The translations under genes were made by a program, and so were the position numbers. The notes below the pieces were generated by a model that saw nothing but the letters and a program-made list of their open reading frames with translations, did no database searches and was not told where the DNA came from. 14,308 nucleotides of DNA. Origin: Cylindrobasidium torrendii FP15055 ss-10. Taxonomy: Eukaryota; Basidiomycota; Agaricomycetes; Agaricales; Physalacriaceae. Location of the stretch: the NCBI GenBank assembly GCA_000934385.1, contig KN880865.1, forward strand, positions 1 to 14,308, read 5' to 3'. Shown piece after piece: positions 1 to 8,736 of this stretch (position 1 is its first letter; each line of letters opens with the position of its first letter).

Positions 1-966
1 TGATCCGTCCTTCTGTTTTGGGTGAAGGTAATCGGGTGGCGCATACGCGCGAGTTGTCCAGAGGGAGAGCGTCTCTAACTCAGCTCTCCATGGATATTTT
101 GGTCTCGGGTGTGAACATGTGACTCGTCTATCATAGCTTTATAGCGAAACGATGCACGCAAACTTGTTAGACGCTTCGTATAGCAAGTCCGTTGTATCTT
201 AGTTCTAGTTCGTTCGTTATGATTCGTAGTTCTAAAAATCGCAAAATCTCGGTGGTTCAACGCGTGTGTACAAACACAGCGTATCACCGCGTAGCCTTCC
301 TAGCATAGCATAGCTGTTTGTCTTAGTATATATAGGCCAGTAGATACCTGCCTGGTCCCCATCTTGACCTCCTTGTCATCTTGGGCTCTAGGTGGGATAG
401 TTCTCCTTTGTTGTACTCTGTAATCTAACCTTGTCATCTTGGGCTCTAGATCCCCGTCCATTGTCCGCCGTCTGTCTCCGTCATCCTGTGTCTGTTGTCC
501 GCTTGCCTGTGAGGATAGAGTCGGACCTTGCTCCGCTTTGCCCCGCCGTCACGCCCGTACGCGACAAACGCTCTGGCTGATGGGCTGCCCGGGATCCGGG
601 CGCCAGGAGAGCGTGATTATCGAAGGATCCGAGCTGGCGTTTTCAGTCAGAACTGCACTGGTTATTACTCTCGTGTAGTCGAAGGTGTCATTCAATGTAG
701 CGTCAATCCCCGGGCTGAGTAGGACGCCCCTTTGTGCTGCTCAGTGGACGGTAGGGACAGGGTGAGAGCTAGAGCGTACCATGAGCCATTGGGGACGTCG
801 CATTGGAAAGAGGTGGTCGTCATGATAATCTGCCCGTGGAAGATGAAAGCACTTAGCAAGCGTTGCCGCGTACCTTGATCCGATCGAAGTATGCAGATTG
901 ATTCCTCAATCACGTTCGCACCTTGACATCGACCCACTCCCCTGCTTTCTAACCCCAATCATATCC
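1..966. other. No gene seen
   Basis: No frame here has coding character on either strand. The open frames (for example 75-287 minus, 439-678 plus, 692-958 minus) are short, overlap each other and show no recognisable motif or intron pairing. The only structure I can support is the direct repeat at 371-449. Confidence 0.6.
371..449. repeat. Pair of exact 21-bp direct repeats
   Basis: The 21 bases at 371-391 (beginning CCTTGTCATC, ending GGCTCTAG) recur exactly at 429-449, separated by 37 bases (period 58). The spacer does not repeat. The pair could be a small duplication or the target duplication of a lost insertion; no function is implied. Confidence 0.85.
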
Positions 967-1836
967 TCAATGTGGTCCCCTACAGATTGTTGATTCTGTT
1001 ATGCCCCGTTTGACTAACATCCACGGAGAGTGGTATGCGATATTGAGCACACTGGACGGTCTTGATTCAATGATGCCAGGCAGATCACCACAGACGTCGA
1101 AGGGGATCCCGAGGTGCATAGAACCCAGGGGTGGCCTCTCGTCATCAGCGAAGCCGCCGTAGCTCAGGGAACAGACCTTGTTGGTTGGCATATCTATCTG
1201 CGCCTGTTCATCAACAAGGTCGACTCCAAGGAGCCAGGAAAAGGTTAGTCCCTGTATCGTGGGGTGATATGTCTTCGAAATGCCCTGTAGGCGTGAACCC
1301 GATTGAACAGGACATTGACTGCGTAATCGCATGCTTGACTCCAGAGGTGAGGGCGTCTCATGAATGGTAATCCTCGCGTACTCAAAGTTGTCTTTCAGAG
1401 AAAGACGGCTTCCCTCAACGTGACGATTCCTGCATTCACAAGCTTTGCCTTTGGCTGTGATGGAGATGAATCCGAGTGCGTGCTTTTACTTGGTCGCAAT
1501 TTCAGTCATAATGACCTAGGTCCAGCCAAATTGTGGTCAGCGCCCGTTTCATTTCATACGATTTGATGTAGTCAATCTATATCTATATATCTATATAGTA
1601 AAGAAATGTTGTCTTGGTGAACTCACGTTCCTCAACGGCCATAAATTTGGCTGCAATCCGGGGCAGTGCCCCGTTTTGGCATCCCCCGCTGATGCTCAAC
1701 AGGATCCTTGTCCCATCCCGCTCTAAGAATCGCTTCCGCCAAAGTCCAAGTCGTTGTCGCTGAACTCGTTGCCATCCAAGAGTTCAAATCAGTGTTCCGG
1801 GCTTCCTATTGGGTTCTTCTTGGACGCGGCTTAGGC
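967..1836. other. Unassigned open frames, no supported gene
   Basis: The longest frame is 121 codons on the minus strand (967-1332); plus-strand frames lie at 1131-1370 and 1360-1566. None contains a motif I recognise, and I could not find introns joining them into a longer coherent protein. A short AT microsatellite-like stretch (repeated CTATAT) lies near 1574-1600. A decayed gene in this interval is possible but cannot be demonstrated from the sequence alone. Confidence 0.4.
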
Positions 1837-1910
1837 GTGGACGCATAGCTTATCGGGCAAAGGGCCATCGCACACAAGCATGGTTGCGGGTTCGAAACCC
1901 GGCGTCTACC
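1837..1910 (+). pseudogene. Decayed tRNA gene or tRNA-derived SINE head
   Basis: The 74-nt element has the size of a tRNA. Its ends pair as an acceptor stem: GTGGACG (1837-1843) with CGTCTAC (1903-1909), including one G-T wobble. An A-box-like sequence TAGCTTATCGGG (1846-1857) differs from the TRGCNNARYNGG consensus at one position. A perfect B box GGTTCGAAACC is at 1889-1899. The T arm (1886-1902) has a 7-nt TTCGAAA loop and four of five pairs. The D stem does not close and the anticodon stem keeps only three pairs. If the loop is CACACAA the anticodon would be CAC (Val), but U33 is replaced. It is therefore unlikely to be a working tRNA. A SINE head or a tRNA pseudogene fits best. Confidence 0.6.
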
Positions 1911-1928
1911 TGGCAAATTGGAGCTTGC

Positions 1929-1939
1929 TTTTTTTTTTT
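1929..1939 (+). terminator. T11 run, possible RNA polymerase III terminator
   Basis: Eleven consecutive T residues begin 18 nt downstream of the tRNA-like element on the same strand, where a pol III terminator or the end of a SINE would lie. On the other strand the run is A11, two bases after the stop codon of the minus-strand gene, so it may also lie in that gene's 3' untranslated region. Confidence 0.5.
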
Positions 1940-1941
1940 GG

Positions 1942-2946
1942 TTATATGATGTACTTCGATTCTTCGACCCGAACGAATTCCTGTAGAGGATATAAGTGAG
2001 AGTGGATACTGTGTAAATGTTCGGAATGGCGCAGTAGGGCGGCGTGGAAATAGAATGCGTACCTGCGAGCGTTCCCATTCGAAGACCTTGGTCCAGAAAA
2101 TGTCGATGTCGGGAGTGGATTTGAAGAAGTCGACATGCTTGGAGAACTCCCGACCAATGTGGTAGATGTCCTTGTCGACTGGAACGGGACCCGCGAGATT
2201 CATGATTTGCTGAGCTCGACCAAGAGCGGTAATATATGCATAGAAATCGGTGAATTGTGAGGCGGACTCAGCGCCCCATTTTTTGAGCATGGCCTCTACT
2301 AAAACCACAGGCACGCTAGACGGGTCGGGATCGAGAGAGGTGGGAGTGGGCTTATTTCTAGCATAAATACAGGCCTCCCCTTATGTCAGCAGTCATGACT
2401 TATGTTTTGCCACGCCGAAGGGAGGTTCCCTTGCATACCCTCCTCGGGCCGGGCGCAGCAATTCGATAGGCTCGACAGGGACTGCATTAGCTCGTCTAGG
2501 CAGAGAGAAAGCCTGGAGAAAGCATGCGGCGAGTCCCCGAACCGCGACAGCCAGACAAGGCAGGAGTGGTAGCCGACGTTGAGAGCGTAAATATGACTAG
2601 ATTGCATAGTCAAATCCCTCCACAGAGGTCGTGGAGAGGGGCAGTTGGCGATGTATGTCTCTCGATCCAAAATCCCACTCTCGCGCAGGTCCTCGACGCA
2701 CCCAGCCTGTTGTATGTGTAGGGCCAATTTTCAGCGTGCACGAACGGGTGATGCGCATCAGCCTTTGCTCCATAGCAGTGAGCTTGGCAATGCGTGTCTG
2801 ACGACGACAGATACCTCTATTATCCAGGAATTCTCCCACGATCTCTTCGATGAGAATCGGTCACTTAATTCCTTTTCCAACGGACTGATACAATCGTTCG
2901 AGTCGAAGTAGTGTGCAGTAGCTATCAGGGCGCTCGCTGCACGTGT
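1942..2946 (-). CDS. Spliced protein of unknown function, 3' part, possible frame break
   Basis: I do not recognise the family. Reading the minus strand, the exons are: 2946-2815 (44 codons, phase 0 ends), an unresolved stretch 2814-2707, 2706-2439, 2379-2063 and 1980-1942. Intron 2438-2380 (59 nt, GTATGC donor, CTGAC branch, AAG acceptor) is phase 1 and keeps the frame exactly. Intron 2062-1981 (82 nt, GTACGC donor, TACAG acceptor) is phase 0 and leads into a 13-codon last exon ending EESKYII-stop. Typical pieces are RPLWRDLTMQSSHIYALNVG, VLVEAMLKKWGAES and KSTPDIDIFWTKVFEWERSQ. The 108 bases between the first two exons hold either one long intron or a 52-nt intron plus a small exon (from 2762, reading ADAHHPFVHAENWPYTYN) followed by a one-base frameshift. 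The 5' end is not found; 2946 is a candidate acceptor site (ATAG), not a start. It may be a live gene with a misread junction, or a recent pseudogene. Confidence 0.65.
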
Positions 2947-4199
2947 CTATGCCGCCTATATACTCGAGTAAACATATGTCATAGAGGTGGTACTCAAAAA
3001 TCGTGAATAGTAAGCTGTAAAGGAGTGTTGAATTTAGATAAATAGAATGTAAAACTAGGATTGGCAACGTAAGCTTGAGATTGGCAATGTAAAATTGGGA
3101 TTGGCAATTTAATTTTTAAGTTGTAAATGAGCGCACATGGAGCTGGAAGTAGGATGGACGATCCCTACGGAATGCACTCGACATTCGAACAATATACTGT
3201 GGCGACTGGTGATCGAGATCGGTGATCTCGGTGCCAGAAATGGCAGGGACCTTCAGATGGCTTCGACTGTCATAGTCGACTTTCGTGAGACCTGGCTGCC
3301 CGGCGCAAACGACGTGAACGACATGCTATTACCTCAACTGGACAGGCTACGTCTTTCTGGAACGCAACAATGGAGTGAGATTGAAGGCGCGAGAAGCGTG
3401 AGGGCGCAAGAGTCAGGGAGCGCTGGTATGAGACGGTCTGGCTGAAGGCGCACATCGAGGAAGGTGTGTCGTGTATTTCCATGTTCTACTGTGTCTAACC
3501 ATCGAACATTTCTGCTTAATGCTTCTCCTTGCCTCTGTTTTGCCACACCGATGAGGGTCTCCTCTGAGTACGCAGTAATGGACCATATCAGCGGGGGTCT
3601 TCAATGCATATGTATGTGGGCTTTTCATGTGTGTAAATCGACTTCTTGGACAATTATTCGAGCTCGTCCAGATCCAGATTCACATGCAGGCTGCCGGTAC
3701 TAGGCAAACACAATCGTCGTGCTCTTCCTCTCACCCCACTGGCGCACCCGGCTTTCTGTCGACGGTCTTCTTTCCCGGTACCCCGAGCCTAGGAAATTTC
3801 AAACTGGACCACTCTTCCGCGGACACGGCAGGAATCAACAAAATGCGGGTCCCATTTGTAGCGCGCGATGTACGCGAAGGAATTTGGATATAGAGATAAT
3901 GCGCGGTATTCTGGTACGTGGAAAAGCCTGCATGCTATCTTGTGCTTGAATTTATGATCAGTGTTAGCTTTCGCCCCGCGAATGTCCCAACACATTGTTG
4001 CGCTCAGTGTTGGGCTGAACCTTCGAAGCCCCGCGTGATGCCCATATCCTGGCAGACAGTCGCCTGTCATTGCCTCGGCTTCAACGCCCTTTTGATGTTG
4101 CGCCCGGATAGATGGTACTCCTCCGCGTACGGGGCACCCTTTAATTTGCCCTTACTCGTGCGTATGCTTGGCTTGACTATGGTACGCCGGCTCACCCTC
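2947..4199. other. No supported gene
   Basis: The interval begins AT-rich and contains the 20-bp tandem repeat described separately. Open frames such as 3137-3445 plus (102 codons) and 3627-3893 plus show no known motif and no intron signals linking them. Two short inverted repeats (CGAGATC/GATCTCG at 3214-3230, and TCGACT/AGTCGA nearby around 3260-3280) have no clear role. The upstream exons and promoter of the minus-strand gene should lie at the start of this interval but I could not locate them. Confidence 0.45.
3041..3120. repeat. AT-rich 20-bp tandem repeat, about 3.8 copies
   Basis: Three full 20-base units begin TTGGCAA at 3061, 3081 and 3101. A partial diverged copy precedes them (3046-3060, AATGTAAAACTAGGA aligns with the end of a unit). 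Identity falls along the array, with the last unit turning into A/T runs. This is a minisatellite-like array. Confidence 0.8.
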
Positions 4200-4790
4200 A
4201 CTTAGAACCATCTGCCTTTTCGTGACCATGGGGACCTCCTTCGTCTCATCCCTGATCCCCTCTTTCCTGCTCAGATGGAATCTCGGAGTTCGACCTGGCA
4301 CAGAAGCAGGGAGACAAGCCTTCGATGCCATAGACCTCAACGTTCGCGACAATTTCAAGATGCTACCGCGTACGACCATTCGCCAATTACACGCTGGATT
4401 CCGGACTTGATAGAGCATTCCATCTCGTTCGGCGCGACCGCCGCTTCAAATTCACAGATTTCGAGCAGGTGTAGTCGATGGCGATGTTTTTTCGGCGGAC
4501 GCTAGCGTATCCGTGTTCGGTTTTGTGCGCATCATCAAGGAAGACCATCTTGCACCGTCTATAGAGTGGGTAGAGGAGAAAACCGGATGTCCCTCTATGA
4601 ACACTAGGCAGGTTGCGCTTTCCGAGGTCAATCCCTTCGACCAATTGATTTACTTCGACTAGATCGCCTTTTCACGGTCAATCGACAAGCAGCCGCGCTC
4701 AATTGTGCGCGACCACCCCAGCCAAAGCCATGATATATTGTTTCAGTGGGGAAGGGGAAGATGGACGCGGTCGAGGAGGTGAGTAGGCGT
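4200..4790 (+). pseudogene. Broken gene fragment, unknown product
   Basis: Coding-like segments occur in more than one frame. Frame 4222-4410 reads, in part, AGRQAFDAIDLNVRDNFKML. A second frame reads GISEFDLAQKQGDKPSM, then a stop, then further coding-like residues ending TDFEQV. The clearest piece is 4474-4659 (62 codons, no ATG), containing SVSVFGFVRIIKEDHLAPSI and ALSEVNPFDQLIYFD and ending at TAG 4660. A further frame (from the ATG at 4761) ends in GTCGAGGAG followed by a consensus GTGAGT donor at 4779; a TACTAAT branch-like site lies downstream near 4840. Frames do not connect without shifts, so I call it a relic. No domain is recognised. Confidence 0.4.
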
Positions 4791-5342
4791 GCCACTATTC
4801 CCTTTTCCCCTCTATTTTTCTTTATTCATGCATCCCTCGTACTAATACCTTCTCTTACCATAATGATTATTGAGGATGTATCCTGTACCTACTGGAATAC
4901 ATCTTCAAGCTGCAGCTACTACATATTTTCTAGGCGTGAGAGGGACCACTGGACCACTGTGACGTCCATCTACTAGCCTTTCGATGCTAAGGGAATCTGG
5001 CACTCAGGCTTTCCATTCGGTCTGACCTGTATTCGACGCAGATGCTTAGCGTCGACGAGTCGACGAAGAACGTATTCCAGAGATTTACGAGATGACTAGG
5101 TCGTGAGAATTGCGTGGGAGAACGAACACTCGAGAAATTGATTTGAGAACGCCTAGTAGGGCAAACACTCTGGATCCATTCAACTTTGCGAGGGGTCCCC
5201 AATTATCCTCTGTCCGATCTATTGCTGAAATTTGTTGAACCTCTTAGTTGGTCAGGCCAATAAGTAACGGAATCAGTGGCAGATTAATGGATTAGTTCGC
5301 GGGGCAAGGAAGTAGTAGTCAACTTGCCGATAGGCAAACCCC
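4791..5342. other. No gene; probable intron or intergenic sequence
   Basis: The first ~150 bases are pyrimidine- and AT-rich and could be the intron begun at the GTGAGT donor at 4779. The rest has only short frames without recognisable motifs. A 16-nt inverted repeat CGTCGAC-GA-GTCGACG lies at 5050-5065. Confidence 0.45.
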
Positions 5343-5786
5343 ATGATCGCGCTCTGCGCTTGCTTTCCCACCACCACTACCTCTTGCTTAATCGTACCAC
5401 CCTCAAAGACGCACCAAGAACGAGCAAATTTCCCAACTTCTCTGAATCACTCACTGGATCAATCCCGTCCGCTGTCTCGAATACCAGGCCTCAAGGCCTC
5501 ACACTCGACCCGGCCACGAATTGCAAAACGCTGAATAGACTGCGAAACGCGAAAGACGATGAAAGCTGCGCAGATGATGTTCTTGGAATGCAATAGGTGC
5601 GTTTGATCATGATACCCACGATATTTTGCGTGCTTATATTTATCTGACCTTGGAATTCCAGCGCGTTCAGTCGACGCCAGTCATGCTCCTGGGGATAATG
5701 CCAGAGGGCCCATTTTCGGACAGAAGACTGAAGACCACCCACTTTGGACCGTGGATCTTGCCTCAAGCTCTCGCGCCCTCCTGTGA
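5343..5786 (+). pseudogene. Two-exon relic with clear intron, unknown product
   Basis: A well-formed fungal intron lies at 5598-5661: GTGCGT donor, TCTGACC branch, TTCCAG acceptor, 64 nt. The downstream exon is open from 5664 to TGA 5784 and reads GDNARGPIFGQKTEDHPLWT in part, with a codon pattern typical of real exons. Upstream, frames 5324-5593 and 5343-5531 are open but neither joins this exon in phase without an in-frame stop. I do not recognise the protein. It may be the 3' end of a decayed gene. Confidence 0.35.
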
Positions 5787-6285
5787 TTTAGTCTGCGCTG
5801 CGTACCCTCCCGATTCAGCCAATTCCGCCAAGCTACACTGATGCGCGGACACGCGTACGCAGGTGTCTCCAGCCTATTCTTTGTTGTGGTACATACTTAT
5901 CATGGTCTATCAGCGCCGTTGCGACCTGCAGATTCGGCACTCATTGGTTCTCTCCTCCTTTCCAAGACTGTTCAAATGCATTCCTAGTTCTCTGCGTGGC
6001 CGCTTTTATTCACGAACACTATATTCCCGAACCCCAGCCGTAACATATGGTCCACTCACACACAACACTGTCATTTGGCGGACTCGTTCAACGCTGGTCA
6101 CTTTCTACTCAACTCCTGCCGGGTTTCGAGTTCAGGACTTGGTCAAGTTCACGGACACGGCGGCGTGTGCATCGCATGGAATTTCGATTCGCCGGAGAGA
6201 TACGCTTCATCGAAAATCAAGGTCCCTGCTACTGTCACAACATACGGGGTGAAATATAGCGGCCATCTTTGGACGTTAGTCCCGC

Positions 6286-6560
6286 ATGATCTCTGTATGG
6301 CGTTACGGACGAGCTCCAGATACCGCGCCAGTGCTGGTCTAGGTGGAAAAGGACGTGCCGAACAGGCTGGAGTTTCTTGCGGGTCGCTTCATCGACGGGG
6401 GCCAACATGACAGAGAAGCGGAGATAACCTGGCTCAGCGTTTGTCTACCAATCAAGTATGTTTCCTATACGTGACCTATCTATCGTTCTGACTGTACGCA
6501 GACTACAGAAATCATCATGCGTAGAAGCTCGGGCGCCTGGATGGAAGATTAGGATTCAGA
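6286..6560 (+). pseudogene. Tandem unit A: exon-intron-exon relic
   Basis: An ATG at 6286 opens a frame reading WRYGRAPDTAPVLV, a TAG stop, then VEKDVPNRLEFLAGRFIDGG and WLSVCLPIK. A probable intron follows (GTATGT donor near 6457, CTGAC branch, TACGCAG acceptor), then an exon reading TTEIIMRRSSGAWMED and a stop. The intron and both its edges are repeated in unit B about 367 bases downstream. No protein family is recognised. The in-frame stop makes it a probable pseudogene. Confidence 0.4.
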
Positions 6561-6669
6561 TACGTGAATACTCAATGGGCTTAGCTGTCCGGCGCCGGGG
6601 CTGCATAGTCGCTGAGCAGATGCCAGACCCTCGACTATCTCCTGGTCCTGTGAAGAACGTTCGTGCCGG

Positions 6670-6930
6670 TAACAGGGCGCTTTGGTACACGCTGGGTACG
6701 TGGAAGAGACGTTCAATGCGCGCTTGGTGTTCGAATCAGTCAGAGGGGTCGGGTCATCGACCTCCGCCGGGCTACATGGCTATGGGACGGGATGCAGGCT
6801 CGGTATTTGTTATCCCAACCAAGTACGCCTCCTCTGCATGACACTTGTGCTGTTCTGATTGTTGCGCAGACTACAAAGCTCATCACCTGTAGAAGGATGG
6901 GCATCGTAGAAGAGAAGTCGACGGAGCTGC
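6670..6930 (+). pseudogene. Tandem unit B: diverged copy of unit A
   Basis: It matches unit A at VEETFNARLVF (compare VEKDVPNRLEF), at GRVID (compare GRFID), and across the intron. The donor context CCAACCAAGTACGC compares with CCAATCAAGTATGT in A; the branch is CTGATTGT and the acceptor TGCGCAG. The following exon reads TTKLITCRRMGIVEEKSTEL, aligned to TTEIIMRR of A. The matching parts of B fall in three different frames, so this copy has accumulated indels. The second exon stays open to about 7050. Confidence 0.4.
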
Positions 6931-7150
6931 GCAGGCTGGCCGGTAGTGCTCGATGCCAGAATCGACTAGGGGGTGGGCTAGTCGAGGATACCATTCGTCA
7001 CATCTCTGCCGCTACATCAGCCCGCACATTGACGGCGGACACTGGCTGTCGGTGAATACGATGGGCATTTGTAAACGGTGCGGTCGAGCTCTTGGTCGTC
7101 GCAAGCACTGGGTCGAGGAGTATGTGGTGGATAATCAGTAAGATGCGCAG

Positions 7151-7471
7151 ATGGGGACGGGTTTTAGCCTTGTAAATGAGGTGGACATGTTTCCATCAAC
7201 ACAACTGATCCCTGCGCCCACCCGAACCTCCTCGCCGACAAAGATAGTGCGCGAAGCCATCCGTGCTGGCCGTCGCTTCTTTGCCGCCCCAGCATGAGAC
7301 GGCGTCACTCTCGGGGGACTCAACAACAACGCCGAATCCGCTGAGGATCTAAGGGACCACATGGCCGTCTTGTTCTTCCATCCCGTCTCAACATCGTCCA
7401 TGACACACTTTAGATGCCTACCATGGCGGGACAATTCCGTATCTGACGGTGAAGGAGCTGCGGATTGTTAG
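7151..7471 (+). pseudogene. Interrupted open frame, unknown product
   Basis: ATG 7151 opens 48 codons, with segments SLVNEVDMFPSTQLIPAPTR and REAIRAGRRFFAAPA, then TGA at 7295. The same frame then stays open for another 57 codons (DGVTLGGLNNNAESAEDLRD, MAVLFFHPVSTSSM) to TAG 7469. The continued coding character after the TGA suggests one ancestral exon with a point stop. It lies directly upstream of the main gene's 5' region and could be an old 5' exon of it, but no splice junction supports that. Confidence 0.35.
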
Positions 7472-7486
7472 TATTGGATATTGGAG

Positions 7487-8042
7487 ATGTTGAAGCCATT
7501 GGCAGTGCTCGGCTGGCGCTGGGAATGGGGAAGAAAGCCAAGGAGACATATCATAACCACTACCACTACCACTACCTTGTTCGATGGGTAAGTGTTTACA
7601 TTTGTCCGCATGGCACAGTTCTTTCTCTCCAATTGGTGCTTACATAATAGCTGTCAGGACTCCAATCGACTTGACCTCTGCGACCATTCATCGATGAATG
7701 ATCGAAGCACGACGCGTAAGTTTGCTTTCTCATCTACGACCACCACCATCAGCTCAACGATGCGGCACGAGACGCAAGCTTGCAAGGGCTCTGCGCGACT
7801 CCCCACACTCAACAGCCCCGCCATGCCGCAAGAACATCCTCAAGCGCTTACCGACATCGGGGACGAGACGCGGGCCAGGCTCACTCAAGAGCCGTATCAT
7901 CGTTCCCACACAGCAGACATCCCTTCAGGTACACACGCAAGCGAACTTTGTGCGGAAACTTGGGATGTTGACGCCCAAAGAACAGCCTCTCCGGTACTTT
8001 TCTGTCTGCTGGTCTCCTCTGGTCTCACATTTCGATCCCTAG
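7487..8042 (+). other. Candidate 5' exons or decayed extra module of the main gene
   Basis: Splice signals suggest a short exon at 7651-7715 between a GTAAGT donor at about 7580 with a TAATAG acceptor (7650), and a GTAAGT donor at 7716 with a CATCAG acceptor at 7752 (37 nt, unusually short). The joined frame continues as basic linker sequence (LARALRDSPHSTAPPCRKNI, LKSRIIVPTQQTSLQ) and then VHTQANFVRKLGMLTPKEQP. That last piece aligns with the start of the repeated module in the main gene (V at the exon start, then R-K-L, then S/T-x-x-E-Q). The conserved IW-R-VAV and WDL parts are missing. A GTACTT donor at 7994 and CCCTAG acceptor at 8042 lead to the first cysteine exon, but the phase is off by one base. 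Possible starts are ATG 7487, 7694 or 7698; I cannot choose. The CACTAC-type microsatellite at 7554-7578 lies in the first candidate exon. Confidence 0.4.
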
Positions 8043-8736
8043 TGTTCTGAATGTTTATCATTATTTCAAGCCTGTGAGCATCAGAGGATGGGCAATCTTG
8101 AGCAGCCTTGCCGTAGATGCACGGCCTTCGGGTTTGAGTGCGATATGGCTTGGTTGCGAAGAACAGCTCCTGACCCGCCAACTACGTTAAGTGCGGAGAG
8201 AGTGATGCCTCAGTCATCTCAGAAACCACAGCAGCCACCCCAGACATCGCTTGGCACATCAAAAAACACCTCCACTCCGCGGCGTGCCGCTCTGCCACGA
8301 CTTGTTGTCAGTGTCGAAGTTCCCCGCCGCAACCAGCCCACTCCGCGAACTTCGCCTGCAAAGAGACGTCTTGAAGAAACGACTCAAGTGTCTTCTTCCC
8401 TATCCGACGTAAGCTCAAACGCTATGGCGTGCACTTTTCACGCTGACCACTGCACAGGTTCTTGCACACCTTTCCATCTCGAGCTTATCTAACCCCCAGT
8501 GGTTGCGCACAACCCGTGACAAAGTCCTACACCTCTCGCTCGATGACCAGGGAACAGTGCGTGGGCAGCATCCGGATATTTGGACGCGCATAGTAGCGGT
8601 GGATGCATGGGATTTAGTTCAGTGTGCGCCATTCCCTGGACCAGACGAGCAGTACTTCCTCGACGATGGAAAGATCAGTGGGAATAGGCTAGTGGATTGG
8701 GACTTGTGTGGTGCCCTTGTCGATGCAGAGTCAAAG
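8043..8736 (+). other. Repeat pair 1: cysteine exon plus module
   Basis: Exon 8043-8408 carries two CX2CX6C half-clusters separated by 11 residues, then a Pro/Ser/Thr/Arg-rich linker. Exon 8458-8736 is the first module: WLRTTRDKVLHLSLDDQ, then DIWTRIVAVDAW, then VDWDLCGALVDAESK at the donor site. The ORF reading straight through the intron at 8409 stops at 8490-8492, which supports splicing. Confidence 0.75.

Noticed and set aside
967..1332. 121-codon minus-strand ORF as a gene
   Set aside because: No recognisable motif, no splice partners, and overlapping open frames on the other strand. Left as unassigned.
1659..1677. GC-rich hairpin CGGGGC-AGT-GCCCCG followed by TTTT, like a bacterial terminator
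   Set aside because: The window is eukaryotic and no gene ends here; a six-base stem of this kind can arise by chance.
1850..2314. 154-codon minus-strand ORF as a single exon
   Set aside because: Its last third reads through the 82-nt intron, the A11 run and the tRNA-like element. Splicing at 2063/1980 gives a better protein end.
5050..5065. 16-nt palindrome CGTCGAC-GA-GTCGACG
   Set aside because: Short, built on SalI-like GTCGAC sites, with no gene nearby; compatible with chance.
7554..7578. His-Tyr repeat peptide (HYHYHY) as a functional motif
   Set aside because: It is a simple ACCACT microsatellite; the splice phase of the next exon favours a different frame (poly-Thr), and neither reading is convincing.
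8088..8492. Single-exon 134-codon ORF starting MGNLEQPC
   Set aside because: It runs through the intron at 8409 and out of the reading frame of the module; the frame upstream to 8043 completes the first half-cluster, so 8088 is probably not the true start.
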